DNA of 64,000 nucleotides from Limenecus sp048360435 (lineage in GTDB: Bacteria > Cyanobacteriota > Vampirovibrionia > Gastranaerophilales > Gastranaerophilaceae): positions 1 through 64,000 of the forward strand of contig DBGCOP010000025.1 in the NCBI GenBank assembly GCA_048360435.1, read 5' to 3'. Below the pieces are notes generated by a model. The model worked only from the letters and a program-made list of their open reading frames with translations, ran no database searches and was not told the origin of the DNA. Within the stretch, counting starts at the first letter, position 1. The number at the start of each line of letters is the position of its first letter. This document shows, in pieces, positions 1-7,763 of this stretch. Position numbers and translations under genes: made by a program.

Positions 1-119
1 GGGATTCTAAGGATGTACAAAAGTACTTGCTTGACAACAAGCAGTTATTAAATTCCATTACTTATGACGGCATTAAAAACAACAATTCGCAGCTCAGAAA
101 CATGGTCAGAAATGCTTAA
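1..119 (+). CDS. C-terminal end of a phage tail protein (partial)
   Basis: An open frame enters from the left edge and ends at TAA 117-119, giving 38 visible residues that begin DSKDVQKYLL and end MVRNA. It lies 15 bases before the NlpC/P60-like tail gene. In related siphophages this slot holds a minor tail protein (lambda L-like or distal tail), but the visible part is too short to name a family. It is read as real because frame, strand and spacing match the downstream phage operon. Confidence 0.5.
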   Translation, partial: DSKDVQKYLLDNKQLLNSITYDGIKNNNSQLRNMVRNA

Positions 120-134
120 GAAAGGAACATATTC

Positions 135-509
135 GTGGAAGAAAAGATAAAAGAGCTTCTTAAAGAAGTCGGTCGTCCATATCAAATGTTTAACGAAGAC
201 GGAACTTATCAGGGTTGTTTTTATCCTGTTCAGTTTCTTTATCCACAAAAACCAAGGTACAAATTAAGAAGTAATAATGACGATAAAAATTTCTATTATG
301 GAATTGCAAAAATCAAAAAACACTGCATTGAAATAGCTCCTGAAAACCTGCAACAAGGAGACATTATCGCAACAAGATTTAAAGATGAATTACACGCAGC
401 TGTTTATCTTGAATACGGAAAAATAATCCATGTATTCAAAAACCATACACTACAAATAGGGAGATTAAAAATGTTTAAAAATTTTCAATCTTTTAGGGTG
501 CTGTCATGA
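135..509 (+). CDS. NlpC/P60-like phage tail assembly protein
   Basis: A 124-residue protein with a GTG start, preceded by AAGAAAGG at 118-125. Its position directly before the J-like gene matches lambda gpK-type tail assembly proteins, which carry an NlpC/P60 cysteine peptidase fold and may open peptidoglycan at infection. Cys28 (in GCFYP), His87 (in ELHAAVYL) and His99 could form the catalytic Cys-His set, and the segment DIIATRFKDELHAAVYLEYG looks like the central NlpC/P60 strands. The protein is short and divergent, so fold assignment rests on order plus these residues. Its stop overlaps the next start as ATGA, suggesting coupled translation. Confidence 0.6.
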   Translation: MEEKIKELLKEVGRPYQMFNEDGTYQGCFYPVQFLYPQKPRYKLRSNNDDKNFYYGIAKIKKHCIEIAPENLQQGDIIATRFKDELHAAVYLEYGKIIHVFKNHTLQIGRLKMFKNFQSFRVLS

Positions 510-2941
510 TATTTACAGCAGCATCTATCACAGCAGCCTTAACATCAATGGTTACAGCACTTGGAATAACTGTCAGCGCCTCTTTATCAACAGCTTTAAC
601 TATTGCAGGTTTTGTCGGTTCTGCATTTATATATGGAGGAATGGCTCTGTCTATAATAACAAGTCGAAGATCTCCGGACATTTCACAATCACCAAGTTAC
701 CAAGGCAGACTCCAAACACAAACCGACCAGAATCTTCCTGTTCCTCTTCTTTACGGCACTTGCAAGCTTGCGGGAAACAGAATCTGGCAGGACGAAAACG
801 GTACGGTTACAGTAAAAAGAATCGTGGCTTTTGCCGAAGGTGAGATTTCAGGGTTTTCCGACGTGAGGCTGAACGACATCCCTGCAAACGAAATCAGCGG
901 AATTTCAGTCAAAGAATACTACGGAACTCAAGACCAGACAGTAGACCCCATTGTCGGAGGCAAAGACCAAAGCGAACGTGCCGAAAAAGTGGGTTCTTTA
1001 AAAAATCTGGCATATCTGGCTATTTCTGTGCCAAGAAGTGCAAAAATTGATATAAATTATAACCTCACGGCAGTTGTAAAAGGAAGAAAGATAAGAGTTT
1101 ACAAAAACAAATACTCTTACGAAGTAAAATATTCCGAAAACCCTGCCTGGGTAATGTTCGATTTTTTGACCTGTTACAATGGGCTCGGGCTGGGAATAAA
1201 CAATTACGGACAAATCAGCGATTCATTAATTGAAGAGCTTTTTGACCTTGACAGTTTTATAGAGTCAGCAGCATACTGCGATGAAATGGTCCCATCTCCG
1301 CCTAAAAAAGACGAAGAAGGAAACGAAATCGAAGTTGACCCCACTCCTCGTTTCACGTTCAACATGATATTTGACTCACAAACTTCAGCAAGAACGTTAA
1401 TGGATGAAATTTACCGCTGCTGCCGAGGGGGATTGTTCGTCAAAAACGGTCGTTTACAATTCAAAATTGACAAGCAGGAATCTGTGAGCAAAGTCTTTTC
1501 CGAACAAGACATAATAAAGGGTTCCGAAACCTTTCAAACAATTCCGAAAGAAGAACACTATGACATTTTAAAATGTACTTATATTTCACCTGACCATGAA
1601 TGGCAAAAAGTCGAAGCCACGGCGGAAGTTCCGGAATACAAAGACGGCGTGCCTATTGAACACTCCGTAAACATGTATTCCGTGACAAATTTTCAACAGG
1701 CGAGCCGTCTTGCCTGGTATTATGTGAACTCAAAGCTCATTCAGCCATATTTTGGCAGTTTTAAGACAGATTACCGGGCTTCTGACCTTGAAGTCGGTGA
1801 TGTAATTATGATAGACAGTCTTTTAATGGGTCTCAAACATTACCCCGTAAAAGTCACAAGTGTAACAGATGACGGAACAGGTGTGTTTGAGGTCAAGTGG
1901 AGAAATTACGATGAAAGGCTCTATTCTGACGAGCTCGGAAGCAAAGAACCGAAGGTTCTTGTCAGCACGATTGTTGATTCGGTTGCAACACCTGATGATG
2001 TAAGAAACTTCAATGTTGTTCAATCAAACAATCTTTTTAATTTTGTTTGGGAGCCAAATACTGACAACACAGACACTTATGAAATCAGGATGGGAGAACG
2101 CTGGGAAAACTCAACTGTCATAAAAAGCAGAATAAATGAAAACAAATATTCTATGGAAATTCCCACAAACGGACTTTTCAAATTCTGGATTAAAGCATTC
2201 AACGGTTATAATTATTCGAAAAATGCAACACTTGATGTCATTAGTGTAGACAGCATACCCAGCATGAATGAAATCGTAAAACTCGATATTCTTGAAGACA
2301 TATCGGGACAGCTTGATGAAACGCTGAGAGTTTACAGAAACACAATAAAACTAAAAGAAGATTCTGTTTTATGGGAAAACCTTGAAACCAATTGGGAAAA
2401 CAACGGTTCTTATTATTCAAACGGAGGAATATGGGGCGCAAAAGTTTTTTCAAGCGGTGTTTACCAGAGCCAGGTCTTTGACATTGGTGCTTCCCTTGAG
2501 TCAGTTGTTTCATTTGATTATCATTTCACGTCTTCTGATGGACAAAATGATGTACTGATTGAATGGGCATATTCTGACGACAACGAGAATTACTCTGACT
2601 GGAAAATAATAAATACCGGCTCTTACACATTCAGATATTGTAAGTTTAAGATAACTCTGCGAGCGCAAAACAATGTGCAGACAGTTCTTACTAACTTCAC
2701 CGTGTCTGTTGATGTTCCTGATCGTGATTTGAATCTCGAGTTGGAAATTACTGAAAAAGAAGGGCTAAAGATAGAATACAGTTTTATCAGACCGCCTTCA
2801 ATTGTTGCTACGGTAAATGATAACAACAATGCTTATGTTGTCATAACAGAAAAAACCAACACTTATGCTTACATAAAAGCCTATACAAACAATGGCGAGC
2901 TTACCACATGCAAGCTCAGTCTCAGAGCCAAAGGTTATTAA
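506..2941 (+). CDS. Phage tail tip protein, host-specificity protein J-like
   Basis: An 811-residue baseplate/tail tip protein. A hydrophobic Ala/Thr/Ser-rich N-terminus spans about residues 3-55 and is followed by LPVPLLYGTCKLAG, which resembles the VPLLYG segment of J-type proteins. The middle (about 300-470) has the hub-like part with QQASRLAWYYVNSKLIQPY and DLEVGDVIMID. From about residue 495 a fibronectin type III-like domain begins (DDVRNFNVVQ, FVWEP, YEIRMG), then beta-rich receptor-facing domains to the C-terminus. J proteins form the trimeric tip that contacts the host surface. The ATG overlaps the previous stop by four bases. Confidence 0.85.
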   Translation: MIFTAASITAALTSMVTALGITVSASLSTALTIAGFVGSAFIYGGMALSIITSRRSPDISQSPSYQGRLQTQTDQNLPVPLLYGTCKLAGNRIWQDENGTVTVKRIVAFAEGEISGFSDVRLNDIPANEISGISVKEYYGTQDQTVDPIVGGKDQSERAEKVGSLKNLAYLAISVPRSAKIDINYNLTAVVKGRKIRVYKNKYSYEVKYSENPAWVMFDFLTCYNGLGLGINNYGQISDSLIEELFDLDSFIESAAYCDEMVPSPPKKDEEGNEIEVDPTPRFTFNMIFDSQTSARTLMDEIYRCCRGGLFVKNGRLQFKIDKQESVSKVFSEQDIIKGSETFQTIPKEEHYDILKCTYISPDHEWQKVEATAEVPEYKDGVPIEHSVNMYSVTNFQQASRLAWYYVNSKLIQPYFGSFKTDYRASDLEVGDVIMIDSLLMGLKHYPVKVTSVTDDGTGVFEVKWRNYDERLYSDELGSKEPKVLVSTIVDSVATPDDVRNFNVVQSNNLFNFVWEPNTDNTDTYEIRMGERWENSTVIKSRINENKYSMEIPTNGLFKFWIKAFNGYNYSKNATLDVISVDSIPSMNEIVKLDILEDISGQLDETLRVYRNTIKLKEDSVLWENLETNWENNGSYYSNGGIWGAKVFSSGVYQSQVFDIGASLESVVSFDYHFTSSDGQNDVLIEWAYSDDNENYSDWKIINTGSYTFRYCKFKITLRAQNNVQTVLTNFTVSVDVPDRDLNLELEITEKEGLKIEYSFIRPPSIVATVNDNNNAYVVITEKTNTYAYIKAYTNNGELTTCKLSLRAKGY

Positions 2942-2962
2942 ACGCAAAGAAAGGATTATAAA

Positions 2963-4996
2963 ATGACCCAAAAAACTTACAGCTGGACGGACAATCCGAC
3001 AGTGGCGGGAGAGTCTGTCTGCAATACGGATATTCTGAACGAATGCCTTATGCACTTAAAATATGACAATGGTGCAGGAAAAGACGGATTCCAGCTTTTT
3101 GATACCAAAATTACAGACCGTATTCTTTCAGGTGATGAAGCAGTCGGATGGGCTCTTCAGGGCTCACTTGTTACCATGGCATATCCTGATGCGGTTAACA
3201 AGATAAAAAGTCTGTATTCCGAAAGCTACGAAACTACATACAGAGGTATCGCCTGTAAAAAAACGCTTGACGGAAGATACATTGCAGACATTTCTCAGGC
3301 TACGGAGATTGATAAGCTCTATGTAAACACAGGTATAGCAGATTTTTACATCTTAGATGAAATAAATGAGCAGTTTTATTTACCTAAAAATAACTGGTTT
3401 CATCAATTCACAACAGATACTGAAAAAATTAACGCTTACAATGCACCGGGGATTCCAGACCACTGGCACTATGTTGATGATATGCCAAACACAACTAACA
3501 GACCCCGCGGTGATGACAGAACAAACTGTACAACCTATTACGAAACAAAGCAAACCAGACTGGCCAGTGAGTGCAACCCGATTTACGGAGCTTCTGAGTC
3601 AGTTCAGCCGCCTTCTTCAAACAAACTGCTTTATTACAAAGTCGGTGACACTGTAATTAATTCCGATGTAGCACTTATTGAAGCACAAGAGCTTTTGGCC
3701 GACGGATTTAATCAAATTGAAGAAAAAGTTAACACAGGAATTGAATCACTATCAAACGCATCAAACGCTTTAAGGCAAACTCAAATTACAAACTGTATAA
3801 CAGAAATTCCACAAAGGATTAATGTTGAAATAAATAACGGAACGTTAACTCTGAAAGCCGGCTCTGTTGTTATTGTACCTTACGGAACAAGCGAGCCAAC
3901 TCTTGAAATCGGTGCTTCATTAAACGGCGGTGAAATTGTTGACATCTCGTGGGACGAACAAAAGCTTTTCTATTATGTGAAGTATGATGAAGATATAACA
4001 ACAGACTATTCAGGACATACTAATGACAATGTTATTGTATATTTGCAAGATACAGGAAATTTAATATACGAGAACGTAAGTGCTTGTTATTCAGATTTAA
4101 CTAAACCTTCTGTAAACATATATAATGCCTGGTATGACACAAGCTCTAACACAATTACACGATATACAAATACAGGAGCATTAGAATTTCAAAATTGTTC
4201 TCTCCCTATTTGTACAGGCAGTTTATTGCAAGACACAGGTATTACATCAATCAAAAACATCTTTAACGGTTTTGGCTTCATAGGCTCAACTATCTGGTGT
4301 GACAAAGGGGTAAAGGGGCTTGTTCCAAACGGGAAAAATGCTGACGGCAGTTTGAATAATATTGAAGCAGTCAACAGCCATATTGAAACATTCTCCAGAT
4401 ACTGGGAGACAGTAGCAGGTCAAATACAATATATTTCCTTTTCTGCCAGTGAAAACACAATCAAACCCGATTATTTTTATACACACTATTACGAGCAAGA
4501 ATCCAGACCGGTAATTCAAGAACATGCAATGTGGTACAACACTAAAAACAATAAACATTATTTTCAGGATAACAATAATTCTTGGCGGGAAGTTTCAAGC
4601 ATATACATTGGTGTTACACAAAACGCCTCGGCAAGTAATGTCGGCCAAATAGAAAATTTGAATGCAAAACAAACTTTCCGAGTGCTAGATTATAACGACA
4701 TTCAAAATATTACTCACATTGTTGATACATACAAAAACGGCTCCAGCTGGTATCGTGTCTGGTCCGACGGCTGGATTGAGCAGGGAGGACTTGCTGAAAT
4801 CCAAAATACCACAGTTCAATTCTTAAAACCATATACAAATACAAATATAAATATTCTGCTTACGAACAAAAATGACTCAAAAACTGAAGTTTCTGTCACA
4901 AATGTGACAACAAATAACTTTCAAGCTTACAGACGGGATACAGACAACGGCAACAACTTGAAAAATTGGTCATTTTGGCGTGCCTGCGGATATTAA
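2963..4996 (+). CDS. Phage tail fibre / receptor-binding protein
   Basis: A 677-residue protein preceded by the SD AGAAAGGA at 2948-2955. It lies directly after the tail tip gene, the usual place for a fibre. The N-terminal part is probably the attachment domain. A helical segment near residues 240-275 (IEAQELLADGFNQIEEKV) could be a trimeric coiled coil. The C-terminus has the pattern SSWYRVWSDGWIEQGG followed by a beta-rich end closing with WRACGY, typical of phage fibre C-terminal adhesion domains. The host receptor cannot be read from sequence. No chaperone-type autoprotease domain was recognised. Confidence 0.75.
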   Translation: MTQKTYSWTDNPTVAGESVCNTDILNECLMHLKYDNGAGKDGFQLFDTKITDRILSGDEAVGWALQGSLVTMAYPDAVNKIKSLYSESYETTYRGIACKKTLDGRYIADISQATEIDKLYVNTGIADFYILDEINEQFYLPKNNWFHQFTTDTEKINAYNAPGIPDHWHYVDDMPNTTNRPRGDDRTNCTTYYETKQTRLASECNPIYGASESVQPPSSNKLLYYKVGDTVINSDVALIEAQELLADGFNQIEEKVNTGIESLSNASNALRQTQITNCITEIPQRINVEINNGTLTLKAGSVVIVPYGTSEPTLEIGASLNGGEIVDISWDEQKLFYYVKYDEDITTDYSGHTNDNVIVYLQDTGNLIYENVSACYSDLTKPSVNIYNAWYDTSSNTITRYTNTGALEFQNCSLPICTGSLLQDTGITSIKNIFNGFGFIGSTIWCDKGVKGLVPNGKNADGSLNNIEAVNSHIETFSRYWETVAGQIQYISFSASENTIKPDYFYTHYYEQESRPVIQEHAMWYNTKNNKHYFQDNNNSWREVSSIYIGVTQNASASNVGQIENLNAKQTFRVLDYNDIQNITHIVDTYKNGSSWYRVWSDGWIEQGGLAEIQNTTVQFLKPYTNTNINILLTNKNDSKTEVSVTNVTTNNFQAYRRDTDNGNNLKNWSFWRACGY

Positions 4997-5007
4997 GGAG
5001 AATAAAA

Positions 5008-5547
5008 ATGGAGATAAAAGCACAACTACTCAAACCTTATACAGAATCACAAAAGACAGATTTCATTGTTGAATATAATCACAATCAGGGTTTCTTAATT
5101 GAAGAAACCGAAACAGCTCTGATTGCCAAAGGTTATACAGATGAAGAGCTGTTAAACAAAGCAAAAGAAGCAAAAACCTTTGAAATTAACACCATAAAAG
5201 AAGCTACTTTTAAAGAAGGAATAGTCTACAAAGGCGCACATTTTGACTGTGACGACAGAGCACAGGACAGAACAGGCAACAGACTTATTTTATTACAAGC
5301 TATGCCTGTCGAATGTTTAGAATGGCTTGATTATGATTATCAGGCTGTTGAACTTACGGCTCAGGAGTTTCAGGAACTTTGCGCAAAAATCTTTGAACGT
5401 ATTCAATTTATCGAATTCAAAACAGGTCAGCTTCTTGAAGCTGTAAATCAGGCACAATCAATTGAAGAGCTGGAAGTAATCCTTCCTGTTTTTTCTCAGG
5501 AAGAAGCAAAAGAAGAAGAACCGGAGGTGCCAGAAAATGACGTTTAA
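5008..5547 (+). CDS. DUF4376-type phage protein, likely tail fibre assembly related
   Basis: 179 residues when begun at ATG 5008, chosen because AAGGAG at 4995-5000 sits 7 bases upstream; an earlier in-frame start at 4966 would run into the fibre gene. The core FKEGIVYKGAHFDCDDRAQD, then a Trp-containing stretch and a helical end (LLEAVNQAQSIEELEVI), fits the DUF4376 pattern found in phage tail regions. The tail of the protein is very acidic (EEAKEEEPEVPENDV). Function is not established; placement between fibre and lectin genes suggests a role in fibre folding or attachment. Confidence 0.65.
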   Translation: MEIKAQLLKPYTESQKTDFIVEYNHNQGFLIEETETALIAKGYTDEELLNKAKEAKTFEINTIKEATFKEGIVYKGAHFDCDDRAQDRTGNRLILLQAMPVECLEWLDYDYQAVELTAQEFQELCAKIFERIQFIEFKTGQLLEAVNQAQSIEELEVILPVFSQEEAKEEEPEVPENDV

Positions 5548-6178
5548 TTTTAATAATAAAACAATCACACCATCCACACCTGATGATATAATACTCCCTT
5601 TTGACTTTAACACAAACTCTATTAACACTGTACAAAAAGAAACTGAGCCGTCAGAATATGTTTCTGTTATAAATCCTTACCTCACAGCGGACAATGACAA
5701 TGGTTACAAAGCTTTGGCAAAAAGCATATCCACTTGGACAAACGAACCGGCTTATAGGGCTTTTGACGGGAATACAGGAACAAGATGGTTATCCGATTGG
5801 AACAGCTATCAATGGCTTCCGACTTGGATTCAATTAACATTTCCCCAAATTACAACAATAAGAGCCTATAAAATACAAATAACAAAAGCTGAAAGCAGTC
5901 AAACAGAAAGGGACAGAGTGCCTAAAAAGATTCGACTTTACGGTTCTAATAGTGAAGACACATCAAAAACAACACTTATCCCAAAAGGTTATATTCTGCT
6001 AGACACACAAACTGATATACCGCCTGCAACAATTGACGAAGGCAATATAGTATTCAGGACATTTGAATTAAAAGAGCCTGCTTCATACAAAGTTTACAGA
6101 CTTGTAATAGACGAACGCCAAGGGGGTGCAAAGTCACCATATGACGCACATCTTGGCACATTAGATTTTTTAAATTAA
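5537..6178 (+). CDS. Phage protein with F5/8 type C (discoidin-like) domain
   Basis: 213 residues. From about residue 50 the sequence fits a galactose-binding-like jelly roll: AYRAFDGNTGTRWLSDW is the hallmark discoidin segment, followed by WIQLTFPQITTIRAYKIQI and a C-terminal YRLVIDERQGG. Such domains bind sugars or other surface ligands, so it is probably an accessory receptor-binding protein on the tail. The start overlaps the previous gene by 11 bases, and GGAGG at 5522-5526 supports it. Which sugar is bound cannot be inferred. Confidence 0.75.
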   Translation: MTFNFNNKTITPSTPDDIILPFDFNTNSINTVQKETEPSEYVSVINPYLTADNDNGYKALAKSISTWTNEPAYRAFDGNTGTRWLSDWNSYQWLPTWIQLTFPQITTIRAYKIQITKAESSQTERDRVPKKIRLYGSNSEDTSKTTLIPKGYILLDTQTDIPPATIDEGNIVFRTFELKEPASYKVYRLVIDERQGGAKSPYDAHLGTLDFLN

Positions 6179-6201
6179 GAAAATAAATAAAGGAGAAAAA
6201 A

Positions 6202-6495
6202 ATGGCAAACATTGCAAATTTTAAAATCAACACAGATGCAAACTGGGTAAACATCGAAGACAAAATTAAAGAAACAAAATCAGATTTTGCCTTCACTGAC
6301 GGAAAAACCTATCTTATTCAAGTATTTGAACCTCACAAAATCTGCATCAGTGCTTCAGGTGAGCCTTCAGGCAATGACGGCTTTGAAAAAACCGATGCAC
6401 CTTTTTCTTACACACATACAACAGGTACCGGCTTATATGTAAAATCAAAATACATAAAACAATACTCTCAAATTGAAATTAACGTATCTGAATAA
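6202..6495 (+). CDS. Small phage protein of unknown function
   Basis: 97 residues with a clear SD AAGGAG (6190-6195). No signal peptide or membrane segment. The composition and alternating hydrophobic pattern (KTYLIQVFEPHKICISAS, TGTGLYVKSKYIKQYSQIEI) suggest a small all-beta protein, perhaps a virion decoration or fibre accessory protein. It lies between the lectin and the lysis genes in the same operon. No family was recognised. Confidence 0.6.
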   Translation: MANIANFKINTDANWVNIEDKIKETKSDFAFTDGKTYLIQVFEPHKICISASGEPSGNDGFEKTDAPFSYTHTTGTGLYVKSKYIKQYSQIEINVSE

Positions 6496-6511
6496 CAGAA
6501 AGGTAAAAAAA

Positions 6512-6718
6512 ATGAATAAAACAGTTGAAACAATCCTGAAATATCTTTCACAATCAAGCACATACAAAGGGCTTTTCTCTGTGCTGGCAGCATTCGGCGT
6601 TGTGATGAAACCCGAGCTTGCAGATGCAATCATAGCTTGTGCATTAGGTATAATCGGACTGATAAATGTTTTGATTGATGAACATTCCTCATCAAAAACA
6701 AACAAGGTTCAAGCATAA
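6512..6718 (+). CDS. Putative phage holin
   Basis: 68 residues from ATG 6512, chosen over an upstream in-frame start because AGAAAGG lies at 6497-6503. It has two predicted hydrophobic segments (about 20-36, GLFSVLAAFGVVM, and 39-57, AIIACALGIIGLINVLI) and a polar charged C-terminus (DEHSSSKTNKVQA). This size and topology, three genes before an endolysin, fit a small class II type holin that opens the inner membrane for the lysin. The assignment rests on topology and position only. Confidence 0.6.
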   Translation: MNKTVETILKYLSQSSTYKGLFSVLAAFGVVMKPELADAIIACALGIIGLINVLIDEHSSSKTNKVQA

Positions 6719-6957
6719 TGTACAGCGCACTAATTAAAGCTATTGCCGACATGTTTTCAAAGTTTTTTGAATTCAAAACCGTACAAACGGAAAATCTCCC
6801 GACAACAGAGATTATAGAAGAAAAAAAAGATTATAAAAAAGCAACAAATATTGCAGAAAAAATTATAGCCATAACAAACAAATATAAAAAACAAATGACT
6901 TTCGCTGACAGGCTGCGTTTTGCGCACCTGTGCGAAAGCTTCAACAAACACAACTAA
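6718..6957 (+). CDS. Small phage lysis-region protein, unknown
   Basis: 79 residues. Its ATG overlaps the previous stop by one base (TAATG), so translation is probably coupled to the holin-like gene. The N-terminal 20 residues are amphipathic (YSALIKAIADMFSKFFEF), followed by a charged helical part rich in Lys and Glu. It contains no obvious transmembrane helix. In the lysis cassette it could be a holin regulator or a spanin-like accessory, but no family is recognised. Confidence 0.5.
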   Translation: MYSALIKAIADMFSKFFEFKTVQTENLPTTEIIEEKKDYKKATNIAEKIIAITNKYKKQMTFADRLRFAHLCESFNKHN

Positions 6958-6978
6958 ACACAACTGAAAGACAACACA

Positions 6979-7227
6979 ATGGAAAAAATTATTGAATACG
7001 CCCCGATACTCATTGTGCTTGTGATGTTTTTGATACAGCAAAAAATCTTTGTCACTCCCGAGCAGCTGGAATCTATGAAATCTGCGCTGATTGAATATAT
7101 CAGCGAGCATTATGTTTCAGACAGAACTTACCGGGAAAATCACCGCACACTTCAAGAACAGCTGTCACTGATTCATCACGACATAAATGACGTCAAAAAC
7201 TTATTAATACAAAAAAACGGTGACTGA
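6979..7227 (+). CDS. Small single-pass membrane protein of the lysis module
   Basis: 82 residues with one N-terminal membrane segment (about 7-24, YAPILIVLVMFLIQQKIF) and a long charged helical C-terminus (LQEQLSLIHHDINDVKNLL) likely to form a coiled coil. It ends two bases before the endolysin start. This N-in, single-pass plus coiled-coil plan resembles inner-membrane spanins (Rz-like) and some anti-holins. No lipoprotein partner (Rz1-like) is embedded in an obvious way, so the role is left open. Confidence 0.5.
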   Translation: MEKIIEYAPILIVLVMFLIQQKIFVTPEQLESMKSALIEYISEHYVSDRTYRENHRTLQEQLSLIHHDINDVKNLLIQKNGD

Positions 7228-7229
7228 AA

Positions 7230-7697
7230 ATGAATAACACAGACGAACTTTTCAACAAAGCACTCTCCTTCGTCCTTAAGTGGGAAGGCGGCTATGTCAA
7301 CAACCCTTCGGATAAAGGAGGTGCAACAAACCGTGGAATCACACAATACACTTACAATTCCTGGCTTAAAAGCCTCGGACTCGCACAAAAAGATGTTCGA
7401 TTCATCTCAAACGACGAAGTCAAACAAATCTATTACAAAAATTATTGGAAAAAAGCCGGATGCGACAGAATGTCTCCCAAATTTGCGGTTCTGGCTTTTG
7501 ACACAGCTGTCAACATGGGTTTAGCCCGTGTAAACCAGTTTATGAAAGCTGCCTTGTGGAAATATCCTGAAAAATTTATAGAAGCAAGACGAGCAAAATA
7601 CCTTGAATTTGCAAAATACGGAAACCAGAAAATTTTCCTTCAGGGCTGGCTTAACAGACTCAACAATCTTGAAAAATTCATACACTCTATACTCTAG
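7230..7697 (+). CDS. GH108 family endolysin (N-acetylmuramidase)
   Basis: 155 residues, the usual length of GH108 lysozymes. The catalytic signature KWEGGYVNNPSDKGGATNRG is at residues 17-36, with Glu19 as the expected acid catalyst. The C-terminal half, with FDTAVNMG and a helix holding EARRAKYLEFA, corresponds to the PG_binding_3 domain that always accompanies GH108. It cleaves the beta-1,4 bond between MurNAc and GlcNAc. No signal peptide is present, so export would need the nearby holin. It is the last phage gene before the terminator. Confidence 0.9.
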   Translation: MNNTDELFNKALSFVLKWEGGYVNNPSDKGGATNRGITQYTYNSWLKSLGLAQKDVRFISNDEVKQIYYKNYWKKAGCDRMSPKFAVLAFDTAVNMGLARVNQFMKAALWKYPEKFIEARRAKYLEFAKYGNQKIFLQGWLNRLNNLEKFIHSIL

Positions 7698-7706
7698 ACT
7701 CTTTCA

Positions 7707-7747
7707 TTTTCCCCCTGCGGATTTAATTTCGCAGGGGGATTTTTTTT
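7707..7747 (+). terminator. Rho-independent terminator closing the phage lysis operon
   Basis: Perfect 9-bp stem CCCCCTGCG / CGCAGGGGG (7711-7719 and 7730-7738) with a 10-base AT loop, followed by a T run at 7740-7747. An A/T-rich flank on the other side makes partial bidirectional action possible. It separates phage from folate genes. Confidence 0.9.
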
Positions 7748-7763
7748 ATTGTACACTTTTCTC

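Larger units (their letters stand above)
1..7745 (+). mobile_element. Right end of a prophage: tail tip, fibre and lysis module
   Basis: Tightly packed + strand genes run in the usual tail-to-lysis order of siphophages: NlpC/P60-like tail assembly protein, lambda J-like tip protein, fibre, DUF4376 protein, discoidin-like lectin, small membrane proteins and GH108 endolysin. A strong hairpin at 7711-7738 closes the block and host folate genes follow at once. No integrase, packaging, capsid or repressor gene is inside the window, so intactness cannot be judged. A phage tail-like particle or a defective prophage remains possible. The left border lies outside the window; the right border is inferred to fall between 7700 and 7764. 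Confidence 0.85.

Noticed and set aside
1..7745. Type VI secretion or contractile injection system
   Set aside because: No sheath, VgrG, baseplate wedge or ClpV-like gene; J-like tip, NlpC/P60 and GH108 order is that of a long-tailed phage.
7749..7763. TTG 7749 as the pabBC start
   Set aside because: It overlaps the phage terminator tail and adds residues not expected for PabB; ATG 7764 fits the family start.
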